A DNA stretch of 64,000 nt, taken from positions 558,001-622,000 of the forward strand of contig JAQOOI010000058.1 in NCBI GenBank assembly GCA_028554645.1. Reading direction: 5' to 3'. Source of the DNA: Omphalotus guepiniiformis. Taxonomy: Eukaryota; Basidiomycota; Agaricomycetes; Agaricales; Omphalotaceae. The notes beneath the pieces are model-generated. The model did not search any database. It was not told where the DNA came from and saw nothing but the letters and a program-made list of their open reading frames with translations. A program made the translations under genes and the position numbers. This document shows positions 23,142 through 34,613 of the stretch, in pieces (positions within the stretch are counted from its first letter, which is position 1; each line of letters begins with the position of its first letter).

Positions 23142-24197
23142 TGTGCGAGGTTTAGAACAGAATTCACAAGGACAGTTCGATGATGACGCACTATGCCGAC
23201 CATTCCTGCAAACAACTAGGATTCAAGAATCAAGATGATTGGCAGAACCTTTGAGCGAAGACGCTAAGTACGATGCAATCCACAAAGTGAGAGTTGGAAA
23301 GGCAGGTAGGTACGCAATTTGTTAGTCCTCGCGCCTCATACATACTCGGAATGGAATGCTTGTGATCATAGTTGGAACATAGGGGGCGCTGCGCCCTAGA
23401 CATGCAGAGTCGAGATCTCAGTCTCACTTGAACGGAACTAACGAGTTCCAAAATCCGTTCCCACAATTAAGCGTCGTAAGACGACGGTTCTCTGAACTCA
23501 AGGGGTGTCTTATCCAAGTCAGTCATGATCAAGGAGATGCGACCAAGTTCACTGTTCAGGACGTGAAGTTTTTGCAGAAGTACATTGAGCTCGGGCTAGC
23601 GGCGGCCGCTACCCAGCAGACTCTAGAGCAGACTTCGGCGGCCAGCACGTGGCAATCGGACGGAAAACTCGGAAATTCGGAAAACCATAATGCTGCCCCT
23701 GTCCAGTGCTCTCGAAAGAAGGCCCAGGCCTTACTCGCGGGCTGTAGGTATCACTTTGTCGATGTCGACCAGAAGAGGGACGTCTGACAGTCATGTACGG
23801 AGATCATCCTTATACTTACACCTTTCATTTCGTTTCACATGAGTTCCAATAACTGAATTGTTCTACAACTTTTCCCGAGTCTGATGGGATGGATGCTCAG
23901 TAACTCAGGAAATCTAGTGACCCTGCTAGTTCAGTTCCATGAATCATAATAGATAGATGGTGACATTACTATTAATATTACCTACCCTGACGGCGAACTT
24001 GACGCTTACACTAGACCTGACTGGGGCCTGACTAAATTCTGAACTGTTTCTGAACTGTTCTGAATTCAACATGCCATCCTGTAGACAGCGCTAGGCTTCT
24101 TCCGAATCCGCGCCGACCGACTTACTGCGAACGTGCCTTCACGAGTCACGACCCTTTCCTACTAGTATCACATACTTACCAGATGTTCAATCCTGTC
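23142..24197. other. Intergenic, no supported gene
   Basis: Upstream of monooxygenase B. A plus-strand open frame of 119 codons (23428-23787) begins with a TTG, not an ATG, has no motif and no upstream exon that I can join, so it is not called. Confidence 0.5.
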
Positions 24198-24508
24198 CAA
24201 TCGCGCAGCGAGGCTGGAGACATAATTGACTTGATAACGAAGACACACAATTAATTCTCCATGCCTACTTAATATACAGTAATAGAAGAATTAGATATCG
24301 GACACTCAAAATGTATTGAGGTAAAACACACGACGATAACGGGTGTGGGTTACACGGATATTCAATCGCGCAGCCGCACAGCGACGCTGGCGCTGGAGAC
24401 ACAATTGACTCGATAACGAAGTACACACAATTAATTCCATGCCTAATAGAAGAACTAGATGTCCGACACTCAGAATGTATTGAGGTAAAACATACGATAA
24501 TAACGGGG
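24198..24508. repeat. Imperfect direct duplication, two ~146-bp copies
   Basis: Copy 1 is 24198-24343 and copy 2 is 24363-24508. Both start CAATCGCGCAG, contain GGAGACA(T/C)AATTGACT and GATAACGAAG, an ACACACAATTAATT core, and end GTATTGAGGTAAAACA. The copies differ by point changes and by a few short indels. The spacer is about 19 bp. This is non-coding. Confidence 0.85.
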
Positions 24509-25247
24509 GTTCACGTACTTGTATCCTCCGTCGGTACGAGCTCCGTCTTCAAGAAGAAGTACTTACGAGGAAGCCATAGCTGAAAACTAATCAACGAGCC
24601 ACCCAAGCCGCCTTCCATCCTCCCACAAATCTTCTTCAAACGACTTCTTATTTTATTCAAAATTACTTACAAAATATCTTGATCAGACAAAAAGATACAC
24701 GAAACAGATGAAGGAAGAAGGAAGAGGTGGTCATCACGGGGGGTCGTTAGTATCAATCGTAGTCATAAGTGGTCATAAATCAGGAATCATGCCCGTCGTA
24801 AACAACAGCCTGAGTACCAGAGAGGGAGCAAGCCTCGAAGATCGAAAATGCGAGTAAGAAACTAAAAACAAAAGCAAAAGCAAGAAAGAACAGATTTTTC
24901 CGAACAAGAAATCGATAAACATATAGGAACCAAGAAATCAAAAAATCAAACATCGAAAAATCGAATAAGAGAGTGTTTTGCGGAATATAGCGTGTAGCTT
25001 GAGACTTTGTAGAGTATGAGCAGGGCGTATGAGCAGGGTGAAGGAATGTGGAAGAATCAACAACGAAAAAAATCCAAGAATTAAAACCCACACGCAGAAT
25101 CAACAAACCAGAATCGTCATCCTGATGAACCCAAGAAGTGATCAAGCAAGACTAGCACCAGAACCAAAGCACAGTGGTATACGCATGAACGAAAACCCAA
25201 CAAACGCAGAACCAAATTGCGTTGCATTACCAACCAATGCCCAACCC
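24509..25247. other. 3' flank of the SAM-domain gene
   Basis: The region is AT-rich towards 25000 with long A-tracts, as expected for a 3' untranslated region on the minus strand. The minus-strand frame at 24780-25145 has no initiator context or motif and is probably chance. Confidence 0.5.
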
Positions 25248-27969
25248 TCATCTCCTCCCCGCAGCCCCCAACCTCTTCGCCACAACTCTCAGCACAACCG
25301 CACATACCCCCAACCCAACCAAAATAAAATACGGCGGGAGCTGCGATATCTTCTGCGGATTAGGGTCAAACAAACTAAGGAACGAATTCCCTCGAGTGCG
25401 CTTGGGATTATCTCGGGATCGGGTTAAATCTTGTACTTGTATGGGATGAGGCTCCGACGCTGTTATCGCCGCTGCAGACATAGAATCTCCAAAAAGACCA
25501 TCAAGAATCTTCTTCATCATCGTTACAGGCCACAAAGGCGCGATTGCAGTTTCATCCTTATCTTTCTCACGATCCTTCACTCTCTCCCTCTCCCTCACCC
25601 TTTCCCTCTGCTTCTTCTCTCTCTGTATCTTTGACTCCAATAACTCCTCAACTTCCCCCTCGAGCACATCGACCTTACTCTCAACCTCCCCAAGCCTCTT
25701 ACTAAAAGCATCCAGCACGAATTTGGTACTTTCAATAGAATCCCGAAGAGATTTTTCCTCATCTTCAGACCCGCTTTCTTCATCCGCATTTTGTCCACTT
25801 TCATTCTCAGCTTGTTCCGCAGCTTCAGCGTCTGCTCCATTTCCAGTTTCATCCAAATCCACAAATGTCCGCAGAGAAGGATGAATAGGTGGCGTAGGCA
25901 AAGGCCTAGAGGAAGGCGTTCCAGTCCTCGATGACCCATTCCTCTCCCCTTCACCCTCACCCTCACCCTTACCCTCAAAAATATCTTTCACACCATTTCC
26001 CATCGGCATCGGCATCAACATATGCACCGGAACAGGCGCAACAACCTCACTCAAACTCTCAACAGGAACCCTCTTAACCGTAACCATCCCCGCTTTCCCC
26101 TCCCCAACATCTCTTTCTTCATCCTCCCACGCATAAACACCCACACTGCGCTTCTTAATCCTGCCCGTACCTCTCGATATAGACTGTCGAGGATTAGCAT
26201 ACTGCGCAAGTTTGGCAGTTTGTGCGGGCGTCAGAGCAAGCGCAAAGGAATCTTGCTGAGCTTGTCGAGCAAGGAGTTCCTCGATCGTGGGTTCTTCGCC
26301 TTGCTCGATCTCCGCTTCGACCTCCGGTGAGGGAACGGGAGACGAACGGAGTGAGGCATGAAGAGGGGGTACAGGAAGCGGTCGGGTTGAGGAGGAGGAA
26401 GAGCCTGTATGGGCAGGTGTAACAGTAGACACGTCGTATTTCACTTCCTTGTCTTCAATGAACTCCTCAGACTCGGTGTTCTCCAAAGCTTCGTCCAAGT
26501 GGTGACCTAGGTCAACAGGGGAACCTGCCTCCCTAACGCCATCCTCACTTGCACTGCGAGACAACACCCCGCTGCTAACACTCTCCCCACTTTCACTAGC
26601 ACTACTCTGACTTCTTCCCCTTTCCCTCACTCTTCTAACCCCTTCAACTTCTCCCGCCCTCATCCCTTTAATTTCCTTCAACATCTTTCTCGTCCCGCTC
26701 AACTCCGCCTCATCACCTTCATCAAAACTAGCAGACCGTTCAAAGGTATCGACCATCCCCTTCACCTTCCCATTTCTGTAGCGACCTCCATGGCCATACG
26801 TGGTCCTCTCACTCCGGCTTTTAGGACTTAGACGTGACCCAGCCGAAGCTGTAAGCGGGTTGATCGTCCTGTGGGAGGAGGCAAAAAGGTCGTCCAGAGA
26901 CGATGCTGAAGAAGCGGAGGAGTAGCCCGATGCAAAGTTGTTACCGTAGGTAGGAGACGAGGAGCCATTGCTGGTCTTATGGTCAAAAAAGCGCGATTGC
27001 CGAGCTTTAGAGATAGAATTGGGATGAGAATTGGATCGACGACGACGGTGAGGTGTCGTATCTTCGTCTTCCTCTTCGAGTGGAGGGCTAGAAAAAGGTT
27101 GTGACCTGTCCGCAGAAGAACCCCATATCTGGCCCCTGAGCACATTCTGCCGGAGGTTCCGCGAGGCGCTAAGGAGTGCAGTTCGCCAAAGTTGGTTTAC
27201 TCCGTATCTAAGTATGATATTAGATTTATGAATACATAAGGTATATAATGAAGAAAACCATTGCTCACCCTTCCAAATCATCTTCATCGAGTCTCAAAAA
27301 TGTCCGTCCATTCATCTTACTCTCTCGAACGAAGCCCGCGATATCCCTTGTCAAAGCAACAGGCAGCTGCGCAGTTTCACAGCTCTTGACACGCAAAGCC
27401 GTAGCAAGGTACGTCGAAAGCTGAGAAGGCGTCCATACCTTTGGGTTCGGAGGTAAATCCTCTAGCGTTAGCTGCCCCACAGGAGCAGCCGCAAAGCTAG
27501 GAAGTGTCTCCGAGCGTTTACCCCTCTTGCGCTCCGGAGAGTCCAGCACAATCGTTCCTGGATCACCATCCGATGGCGAAGGTGGGACAGGCAAAGGTCT
27601 AGGCAAATGATCTGAAGACAAGCTCGAGCTATACCTATGTCTGTGCTCGTGTCCACGTCCATGTCTTTTAGGACTCCCTCCATTCGCCGACGCAGGAGGG
27701 GTCACAGGTACATAGTGGTGCTGGTGATGAGGCGTTGAGGAGCTAGAGTTTGACCTCGAAAGGAGCGCGGTCGAAGTCGTCTTTATCGGATATGGGTGCG
27801 CATTAGGCCTGAGGGAGTCCTTGATGGGAGAAATTGGACGAGGAAAGGTAAAGGTTGAGTTGGTAGGGGATGTATTCGTCGACGTCGACGACGTGAAGGT
27901 TTTTGTCGTGCTCATCGTCTCTGACGGTGAGCTGGCTAAGCTTGCTGAGCTCGCCGAAGATGGGAGCAA
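25248..27969 (-). CDS. SAM-domain protein with C-terminal membrane anchor
   Basis: Two exons (27269-27969 and 25248-27207) join as LEG|YGVN to give 886 residues from the first ATG; a second ATG at 27915 is an alternative start. The N-terminal 150 residues are Ser/Thr/Pro-rich. A sterile alpha motif domain follows across the intron: VWTPSQLSTYLATAL, GFVRESKMNGRTFLRLDEDDL and YGVNQLWRTALLSASRNL. A long disordered acidic/basic region and a short coiled coil follow (roughly residues 730-800, with a Glu/Val/Leu heptad character). The last 30 residues contain one hydrophobic helix, YFILVGLGVCAVVLRVVAKR, giving a tail-anchored topology with the SAM domain in the cytosol. SAM domains mediate protein-protein oligomerisation. 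Partners are unknown. It is divergent from the aminopeptidase. Confidence 0.85.
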
Positions 27970-28107
27970 ATGTTACTGTCACGCGTTACTGGTGTAACTT
28001 GATTAACCTAATATCGCCGGGCCGTTGATGTTCCTCAACATGTGGTGGTAGCAATCTAATCTATGAGATAGCGTGCTTTTGCGCAGTCTTACTCTAGGAT
28101 GAATAGG

Positions 28108-28114
28108 TATATAA
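28108..28114 (+). promoter_or_regulatory. Probable TATA box of the aminopeptidase gene
   Basis: A TATATAA element lies about 40 nt before the aminopeptidase ATG at 28151, within the 181-bp divergent promoter shared with the SAM-domain gene. Confidence 0.4.
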
Positions 28115-28150
28115 CTTAGACAGAGTTCCCTAGAAAGCATAGACGCGAGT

Positions 28151-30203
28151 ATGGGTCTCAAATTCGTTCTCATTGGACTTGTGGCTATCGCCAAACTTTC
28201 TTCGAGTTCACCAGCGGTAGCAGACATCTCAGACTACGACCGCGACGCGTCGCTGAAACTACCAGGAGATCTTTATTCTCAGGTCTCTTTATCCTCAGTA
28301 CCAAACCTCAATCAGGATAACCAGTTCGACAACCACTGGAATGTTCCTGGTATGTACTCGACGCCCCAGATATCTCATCATACATTTAACATTTTATGAC
28401 TTGTCCTGGTTTCGACCTCGACCTCGACGCCCTCCGCCTCGTTCGCTTTTCACTTGATAAGGACGAGGAAGCGGTATGGATGACTGAGAGGGAGAAATTG
28501 CGTGCTAAAAAGGCAGGGAGTAATTTCGTGGATGTGTGAGTCAAAGACCCGTACTCTTTCATCTACATAGTAATTTGAACGCGTAATATTCACTCTTAGC
28601 ACCGACCATCCAACATTCGGTCACAGGTTTTCCCTCTCCCCTTCACCCGGATACCAGAGCCAAAACACATACCCAAAACCAGGCAACTCCACCGACGTAC
28701 CGAAAATCTTACCTCTTCTCTCCTCTGAGGAACAAAAAACAAATCTCGAGTTCTTCACGTCATTCCATACTCGGTACGTCCAAACTCTTCACCCTACTAC
28801 TTCTCCCTTTTCCTTCTCGTACATCCAGGCACTAATACACACAACTTCTACTTCTACACCACACCAGATACTACAACTCAGAAACAGGCCGTGCATCCTC
28901 CCGCTGGCTATTTTCCAAAGCTCTAAACTACACCACCACATTCGCCACTCCAGCTCTCAGATCCGCCGTGAGCATCGAGGTAGCACTTGTCGAGCATAAA
29001 TTCAAGCAGGAGAGTATTGTAAGCCTTTTCTCTTCTTACGCCCTTCCATTGTTGTCAGGGTTGATATAGGTCTTACCTCGACACAGGTAATCCGCCTAAC
29101 ACCTCGCTCTTCGAACTCTTCAACCCCAGGTACACAAGAAATAACAGTCATTGGTGCACATTGCGACTCTCTTAATTACGAGAACCCCCACCTTCGCTCG
29201 CCCGGAGCAGATGATGATGGGTCTGGGACAGTTACGGTGCTAGAGGCTTATCGAGGTGAAGTTGATTCAAATCATTAACATTAATTTGAGGCGCTAACGA
29301 AGAATTCTGTACCTTCTGCACTGGCAGGTATCCTCAAAAGTGGTTACATCCCTTCATCACCTCTTGAATTCCATTTCTATGCTGGTGAAGAGGTACATTG
29401 GCCCTCATTCACGTCTGACAGTTCACCAAACACTCATTTCCTCGTCGACTGTAGGGCGGCCTTCTAGGCTCTCTCGACATCGTCGACTCGTACGTCCAGG
29501 CGAACAAAACAATCCGAGGGATGTTACAATTAGACATGACGGTACAGTCTCCCTGCTCCTCCTGCTCCTCCTCCTCCTTGGTAATCTTTCTATCCCTCTG
29601 ATACAACGATTCAACAAGGCATGGCACAAAGCCAACACATCCGAAGAAATAGGTGTAGCCACCAACATCGTTGACCCAGGTCTAACGGATTATCTCAAAG
29701 TTCTAATCGATACGTATCGTACGTTCCCACCTCTCTTCACCCCCTCCTCGCCGTTTCTTACGATCTTCTTTCTTTCTGTCTTCTTCCTCACCCTCCTTTT
29801 CCGAAAACTGTTCAACAGTAGACATCCCATGGAAAGAAACCAACTACCCAGGTCGCGCGGGATCGGACCACATGTCATGGACGGGTGAAGGGTATAAATC
29901 ATGTCATGTTATTGAAGGTACTTGGGAGAATATGAATAGAGAACGTGAGTTCTGCATGCGCATCTTATCATATCATGACTGAATTGATTTTGTGGATTCG
30001 CTCCTCACACCACCGAATAATGTACGGTAGATGTTCATGGAGCAAACGACGCCATCGATGTTTCGGACGAGTTTTCTTTCGAGCATATATTGAAGTGAGT
30101 GACGAACGGCGTGTTTTGGCATGGTGCAGTGGTGAAGTTAAATGGGTTATATAGGTTCACGAAGCTAGCGGTGGCTTTTGCTGTTGAGTTATCGAGTTAT
30201 TGA
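28151..30203 (+). CDS. Secreted M28 zinc aminopeptidase
   Basis: The ATG at 28151 opens a signal peptide ([20 protein letters not shown]). A propeptide-like region follows, then the M28 domain. Zinc ligands and catalytic residues are visible: VIGAHCDS (His), [17 protein letters not shown] (bridging Asp), FYAGEEGGLLGS (catalytic Glu and Glu ligand), RGMLQLDMT (Asp) and [10 protein letters not shown] (His). All are intact. Several introns interrupt the frame, including ones at about 28346, 28536, 29254, 29392 and 29717; the last exon starts after the acceptor near 30154 and ends TGA at 30203. It removes N-terminal residues from peptides outside the cell (leucine-aminopeptidase type), so it belongs with nutrient acquisition. 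Open frames such as 29340-29888 mix exon and intron. Confidence 0.9.
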
Positions 30204-30657
30204 GGCGAGGGTGATTCCAGCCTGGGTCGTATTTCTTTCGGTACTTTGGTGAAGCTGAAGTGCGAAAGTATATGTAAAGGTCAAGTTTGGATTGGGGCGG
30301 GTAACAGTGACAGGATCTGAACGAATGAATGAAAGGACGAATGAATGGAAGATGATAAGAATCGCAGTGACGGAGCCTGACTATCGGAAATATAATACCA
30401 GAATCTGGGATTGTAGAATTTGGTAAACCCAAACCCTGCAGTAGTGACTCACTACTGTTTATATCATTCTCATTGACCTTTAGAATACACATCGCGGGCT
30501 CGAATACCGTGACTGATTGCGGTCAGTCACCGCTGGTTGTATTAATGATAATGATACAGATCAATCAACTGAGAATATAACGCGGCCAAGGCCAAGGCCC
30601 GAATGAGATTCAATTTCAATCCGAACACCGTGACTGAGTGTTCTACGTATTTCGACA
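30204..30657. other. Intergenic with a small inverted repeat
   Basis: No gene seen. GTGACTGA (30509-30516) and its complement TCAGTCAC (30523-30530) form an 8-bp inverted repeat with a 6-nt loop, and a third GTGACTGA occurs about 120 nt downstream, all upstream of the VPYHW-family gene at 30658. A regulatory role is possible but unsupported. Confidence 0.5.
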
Positions 30658-32386
30658 ATGCCCTCTCGTAGAACCACCGCAGAGAACTTGGAGGCGACTT
30701 CATCCAGTATCCAGCTCGCTCAAGATGCCGATCTTCTAATTCGTACTTACCTACCCTCCATCCGATCCTCTTCCACCACTCCCACAGAACCAGAACACCA
30801 TGAACCACACAGTAATTCTCACTCGGAAGCTGAGACCCCCGAACTTCGGTCGCAGCCTTCCCTCCCAAAACCCTTCTGCCTCCCCCAACTCCCCACAAAT
30901 CCAAACTTCTTCTCTGCATTCACAAGAGGATACAACACCTCTCTCTCGGATTTCGGAATAACACAAGAAATGCTTTTAAATTTCATAGATGGACTTAATC
31001 TGGCTATTGTCGCTAGTCCACCTCTACGTGTTGTTAATCTAGTAGGGGAAGTTCTTGGTTTTGTGTGAGTAAAAGTCGATTTCACCATCTCTCTCTCTAC
31101 TTAATCAAGAAACACTCATTCAACATTCAACCCTTCGCATTGCGCAAAACCCACTCCCACTCTCTATCACGATACTGTAATACTGTAAAGCCCGTACCAC
31201 TGGGCAATGATCGCAGCCGTCATAATAAAAGTAACAGCACAAACAACCATGCGTATCCTCTCCAAAACCCTAACAGACCGTTACCTCCGCGCCGCAAACC
31301 TAAACCTATTCAAACCTAACGGTCTATCAGTACGATTATGCACAACACCAGCTATGTTCCGACTTCTCTCATCTTCCTCCGAGTCCAATGCCTCTCCTAA
31401 AGCAGCAAAAGCCAAACTAAACAAATTCGGTAGAGGGGTAGGGAAAGCCATCCTTAGCATCCCCTCGATCCCCATGATGCCGGGACTTCCTCAAGTCAAA
31501 CATATCGTTCGGTCTGTCGCAGATAAACCACCGAGGATCTCCGCTACGGAATTGACTTCCGAGTCGTCGGACACCGACAACGACAACGTACCACCGGTAC
31601 TTCTACGCAGGCTAGCCCTAACAGAAGGTCTAGCGCTCAGCGTCTCAACGCAGGGAATGCCCCCGCCCGCGAAACCGCGGGGTGTGATGGATAGGATCTC
31701 CGCTTGGGGAGTAAAGTTCGATGGGAAGATAGACGCTCGATCTGAGAGGTCCACGGAGAACTGTCGTAGGGCCCTGGAGAGGTTCGAAGTAGCAGCGGGA
31801 ATGGGTTCGTACCAAGATGCCGATGCCGTTTCTTCTAGTTTGTCTGCCAGATCTCCGACCGCCAATTCCAAACGACTCGGAAGCGGAAGTGCTGTTGATA
31901 AATTCGAACTACGGATCGAAGCTGCGGAAAGATCTATGCGTGATGTAGAGCAATTTGTTTTAAGGAAGGTGACTAAGACTCAAGGGATGCGTGTAGATGG
32001 TGGTGGAGCGAGTTTACTCAGTTTCTTACTTTGGCCTCTCCCGGGACCTGGAATGACGAGGATGGAGGAAAAGGTTGCTAATGCTGATTTGATGGAACAT
32101 TGGACGAAAGATAATGTTCTTTGGGTTGTTATTATGAGTGCTGATAAAGGTGATCTTCTTCTTCTTTTGGTCGGCCGATTTCCCTGGACGCTAATATGAC
32201 CCTTGGGTGTAAGATGCTGATATTGATGGAATCGAGATGGCTGAAGATCCGGCGAATGAAGAGAGGGTGAGTCGTGAGGAGTGGAGGACGGAGATGGAAG
32301 TTGAGAGAGAAGAGATGATGGGAGATGAAGGTATTGTTCAGGTTGAACCGGAAATTTCGGAAGTCAAGGTTGCCAGTGATTGTTGA
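30658..32386 (+). CDS. Unnamed fungal VPYHW-family protein, complete copy
   Basis: Three exons, 30658-31064, 31191-32149 and 32214-32386, splice in phase to 512 residues. The N-terminus is Ser/Pro-rich, then NPNFFSAFTRGYNTSLSDFG and LNFIDGLNLAIVASPPLRVV, followed by a hydrophobic stretch (NLVGEVLGFVPYHWAMIAAV) created exactly at the first splice joint. Then come TDRYLRAANLNLFKP, a disordered middle, and a conserved C-terminal block (VLWVVIMSADKDADIDGIEM) ending in an acidic coil. Similar proteins with an NFF..Y...FIDGLN..A.PP pattern are widespread in fungi, without assigned function as far as I know. The hydrophobic segment suggests membrane association. Its paralogue is at the window start, same strand, same intron phases. 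Confidence 0.87.
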
Positions 32387-32944
32387 TACTGGGAAATGAC
32401 TCGTAGATGCGCGACTCCTTTTTGACTCTGTGTGCGCATATCTGATGGGTTGATTGAGTGAATGCTAGATGAAATACGGGGTAGGATGGAAGTTGCCTCT
32501 GGAAGTACTTGAAGTTGAATACAGTCTTTCCCTCTGTAAATTTATCCTGGACTTACTGCCATGTTATGTCTTGAATTTTTCGCCTTGAAACCTGGTACAT
32601 ACCCGCAGTCAATGCGACACATTGTACTAGATTGAGGCCGGCGTTTGATTTGGTATTTATTGCCACTCGGACTACGACTCGCGAGAGTACTCCGCGTTGA
32701 GGGCTGTTGAGGATGAGCAGAAAGAAAGTTGGTGCCGGCCGGCGGCGGAAAGTTCCAAATGCGGCAACTTACAGTCTATTTAGAGCTTGGATTCGTGGGA
32801 GTATTCCTTCCGCCACAACTTGACAAATGACCACGAGCTGCCCTCCCCAATGGATGGCGCGCGCCTGGTGCGCGCCAAAACATTTTCCAATTACTACCGA
32901 AGTCTCCTTTTGTATTCCATGAGCGCTGCGCACGGTCGAAGGTC
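32387..32944. other. Intergenic, duplicated promoter segment
   Basis: The right part, from about 32812, is homologous to the sequence upstream of the gene at 34614 (from about 34487). This shows that the duplication giving the pseudogene included the promoter. No gene is seen in the left part. Confidence 0.6.
32856..32876. repeat. GC-rich palindrome conserved in both duplicated promoters
   Basis: GGCGCGC, a 7-nt loop and GCGCGCC form a perfect hairpin at 32856-32876. The same element occurs upstream of the intact copy near 34521-34545 with one mismatch in the right arm, although nearby sequence has diverged. Position is about 70-90 nt before both ATGs. Confidence 0.6.
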
Positions 32945-33500
32945 ATGGCATCTTCTCATCTTTTCAAGAACGCGTCGCAGTTCCACATCAGCGGGCCTAA
33001 CTTCGTTATCAATGCTAATGCAGATCCAGTGTCCGGGTCTCATGGCACCAGCATGCCAACAGTGGGCGCTACAACCCGGCCAACGTCGAATGATTCCAGT
33101 TCCACCGATTTCTTCGCTAGCGTTCGGCCACATCCTGATGGTGAAACTTACGCAAACCACGAAATTTACGTTCACAGTCTTCTCGTGAAGAAACATGGAC
33201 TTCCAGTTTGGAGACCAGACCCTCAAGGAACTCATCTTCCGCCTGAATACAACACCTCGGGTGTGCAGATTGGTGACGTGGGCTTTGTGGCTAACGATGG
33301 ATCATTCGAATATGATCAGTCATCTTAAGATTGGATGTCTTTGGCTTGATTCAACCAATTGACAAGAGTGAGTACTATTTTCTCTCGAGCATGCCTTAGT
33401 GATTGACTGTACCCACATGGATGGATTTGAACAGTAATCCTGGCTTAAATTACAGCGTTACAGAGTCACCACTTCTGCACCTCGACGACGTATGAACTGG
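32945..33500 (+). pseudogene. Decayed tandem copy of the YVHSLL-family gene
   Basis: From the ATG at 32945 the frame follows the intact gene at 34614 closely (SQFHISGPNFVINAN, then YVHSLLVKKHGLPVWRPDP, SGVQIGDVGFVANDGSFEY) but then reads into a stop at 33326. Nucleotide similarity resumes after an internal deletion of roughly 190 nt: the sequence near 33345-33500 matches the intact copy's end of exon 1, first intron and start of exon 2, but the reading frame is lost. Nothing further of the 1000-residue protein remains. It is a truncated, non-functional copy, or at most a source of a 127-residue N-terminal fragment. Confidence 0.8.
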
Positions 33501-33620
33501 CGAATTACCGGCATGCGTACATGATGACTTTGAGCATTACGGGGTCAAAATCTGGAGCTGCCTGTAGCTGCGCTTGGCATGATGGACCTTTGTCGTTGCT
33601 TGATATTGACACGACCGAAT

Positions 33621-33857
33621 ATGGTGAAAAAGACACTTCCAACTCTGCTCTATCCCGTTGGCACGCCGTCAGATCTTCTCTTAGTTCAGTCTGGCACGTT
33701 TGTTACGATTCTCGCGTGTTTCTGCTATCTGCTTTACGTGGCGTTGAGGACGGCGCGTCGGCTTGGGGCTGGTACTACAAACAATAACGCCATGTCGGGG
33801 TCTTGGGGCTCTCCTGCCTCTGCCTCTGAGAAGAAGCAAGAGGTGAGCTCGCCGTAA
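33621..33857 (+). CDS. Possible small single-pass membrane protein
   Basis: A 78-codon open frame from the ATG at 33621 reads MVKKTLPTLLYPVGTPSDL and then a hydrophobic helix (TFVTILACFCYLLYVALR) followed by a polar Ser/Asn/Lys-rich tail ending at 33857. The layout of a small tail-exposed membrane protein is convincing, but no family is recognised and the frame sits between the pseudogene and its intact copy, so chance is possible. Confidence 0.35.
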   Translation: MVKKTLPTLLYPVGTPSDLLLVQSGTFVTILACFCYLLYVALRTARRLGAGTTNNNAMSGSWGSPASASEKKQEVSSP

Positions 33858-34613
33858 ACTGGACAATGGTTTTATTTTCGCACACCAGTGAGTCTTGAAC
33901 GTTCGTGTGGCCTAATCATACTTTTGACGATGTTCTCCTCTTCGAAGGCTTTTGCAGATACAACTCTTTATAACACTCCACGAGCAAGTTTGGTCTTCCA
34001 GGTCTTCCAGGTACTCGCCAGCCGTAGTTGCTGCTACTACTCCACCCATGGTCCTGAAAGTGTGCCAAGTACGTCAGCTTAATGCGCCTTGGCTATGGTG
34101 CTTTTCGTTTGCTACGAAGGAACACCAAGATGAAGCCGTTCTAGTTGCTGCTACACCGACGACTGGGTGCTGTTCAATGCCAGAAGATGAAGCTGTGGTC
34201 GCGCTTGAACGTGTGCTAGCCTAATTCCTGAATGCACTTGGGTTACGATGCCGTCCGCGTGCTTGAATCGAGGGAACGCCGCAAAGTTCAGACGTTCTGA
34301 CCAGTGAAGAAATGATACTTGCTGGGGAAGAGCCATCGGGGAATCTCAGTCTGGCGTCTTGTCTCTGCCTTTCTGTCTCTTCGCGACTAGCTACATACTA
34401 CTGCCTATTGCATGTCTATATATCACTAGCCTAAACCTTCCTTCCAGCTTAGTGACCGCTTGAAGCCGTGAGAGAATCGTCTCGCCACAACTTGACAAAT
34501 GACCACTGCGACCTACCAATGAATGGCGCGCGCCTGGTGCGCGTCAAAACTTCGTCTAGCCACTACTGAATTCTGCTATCGTATTCCATGAGGACAGGGC
34601 ACAGTTGAAGGTC
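33858..34613. other. Spacer before the intact YVHSLL-family gene
   Basis: No supported gene; short frames at 33888-34082 and 33952-34224 overlap. A TATATA tract lies near 34418, about 195 nt before the ATG. The duplicated promoter begins near 34487. Confidence 0.45.
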
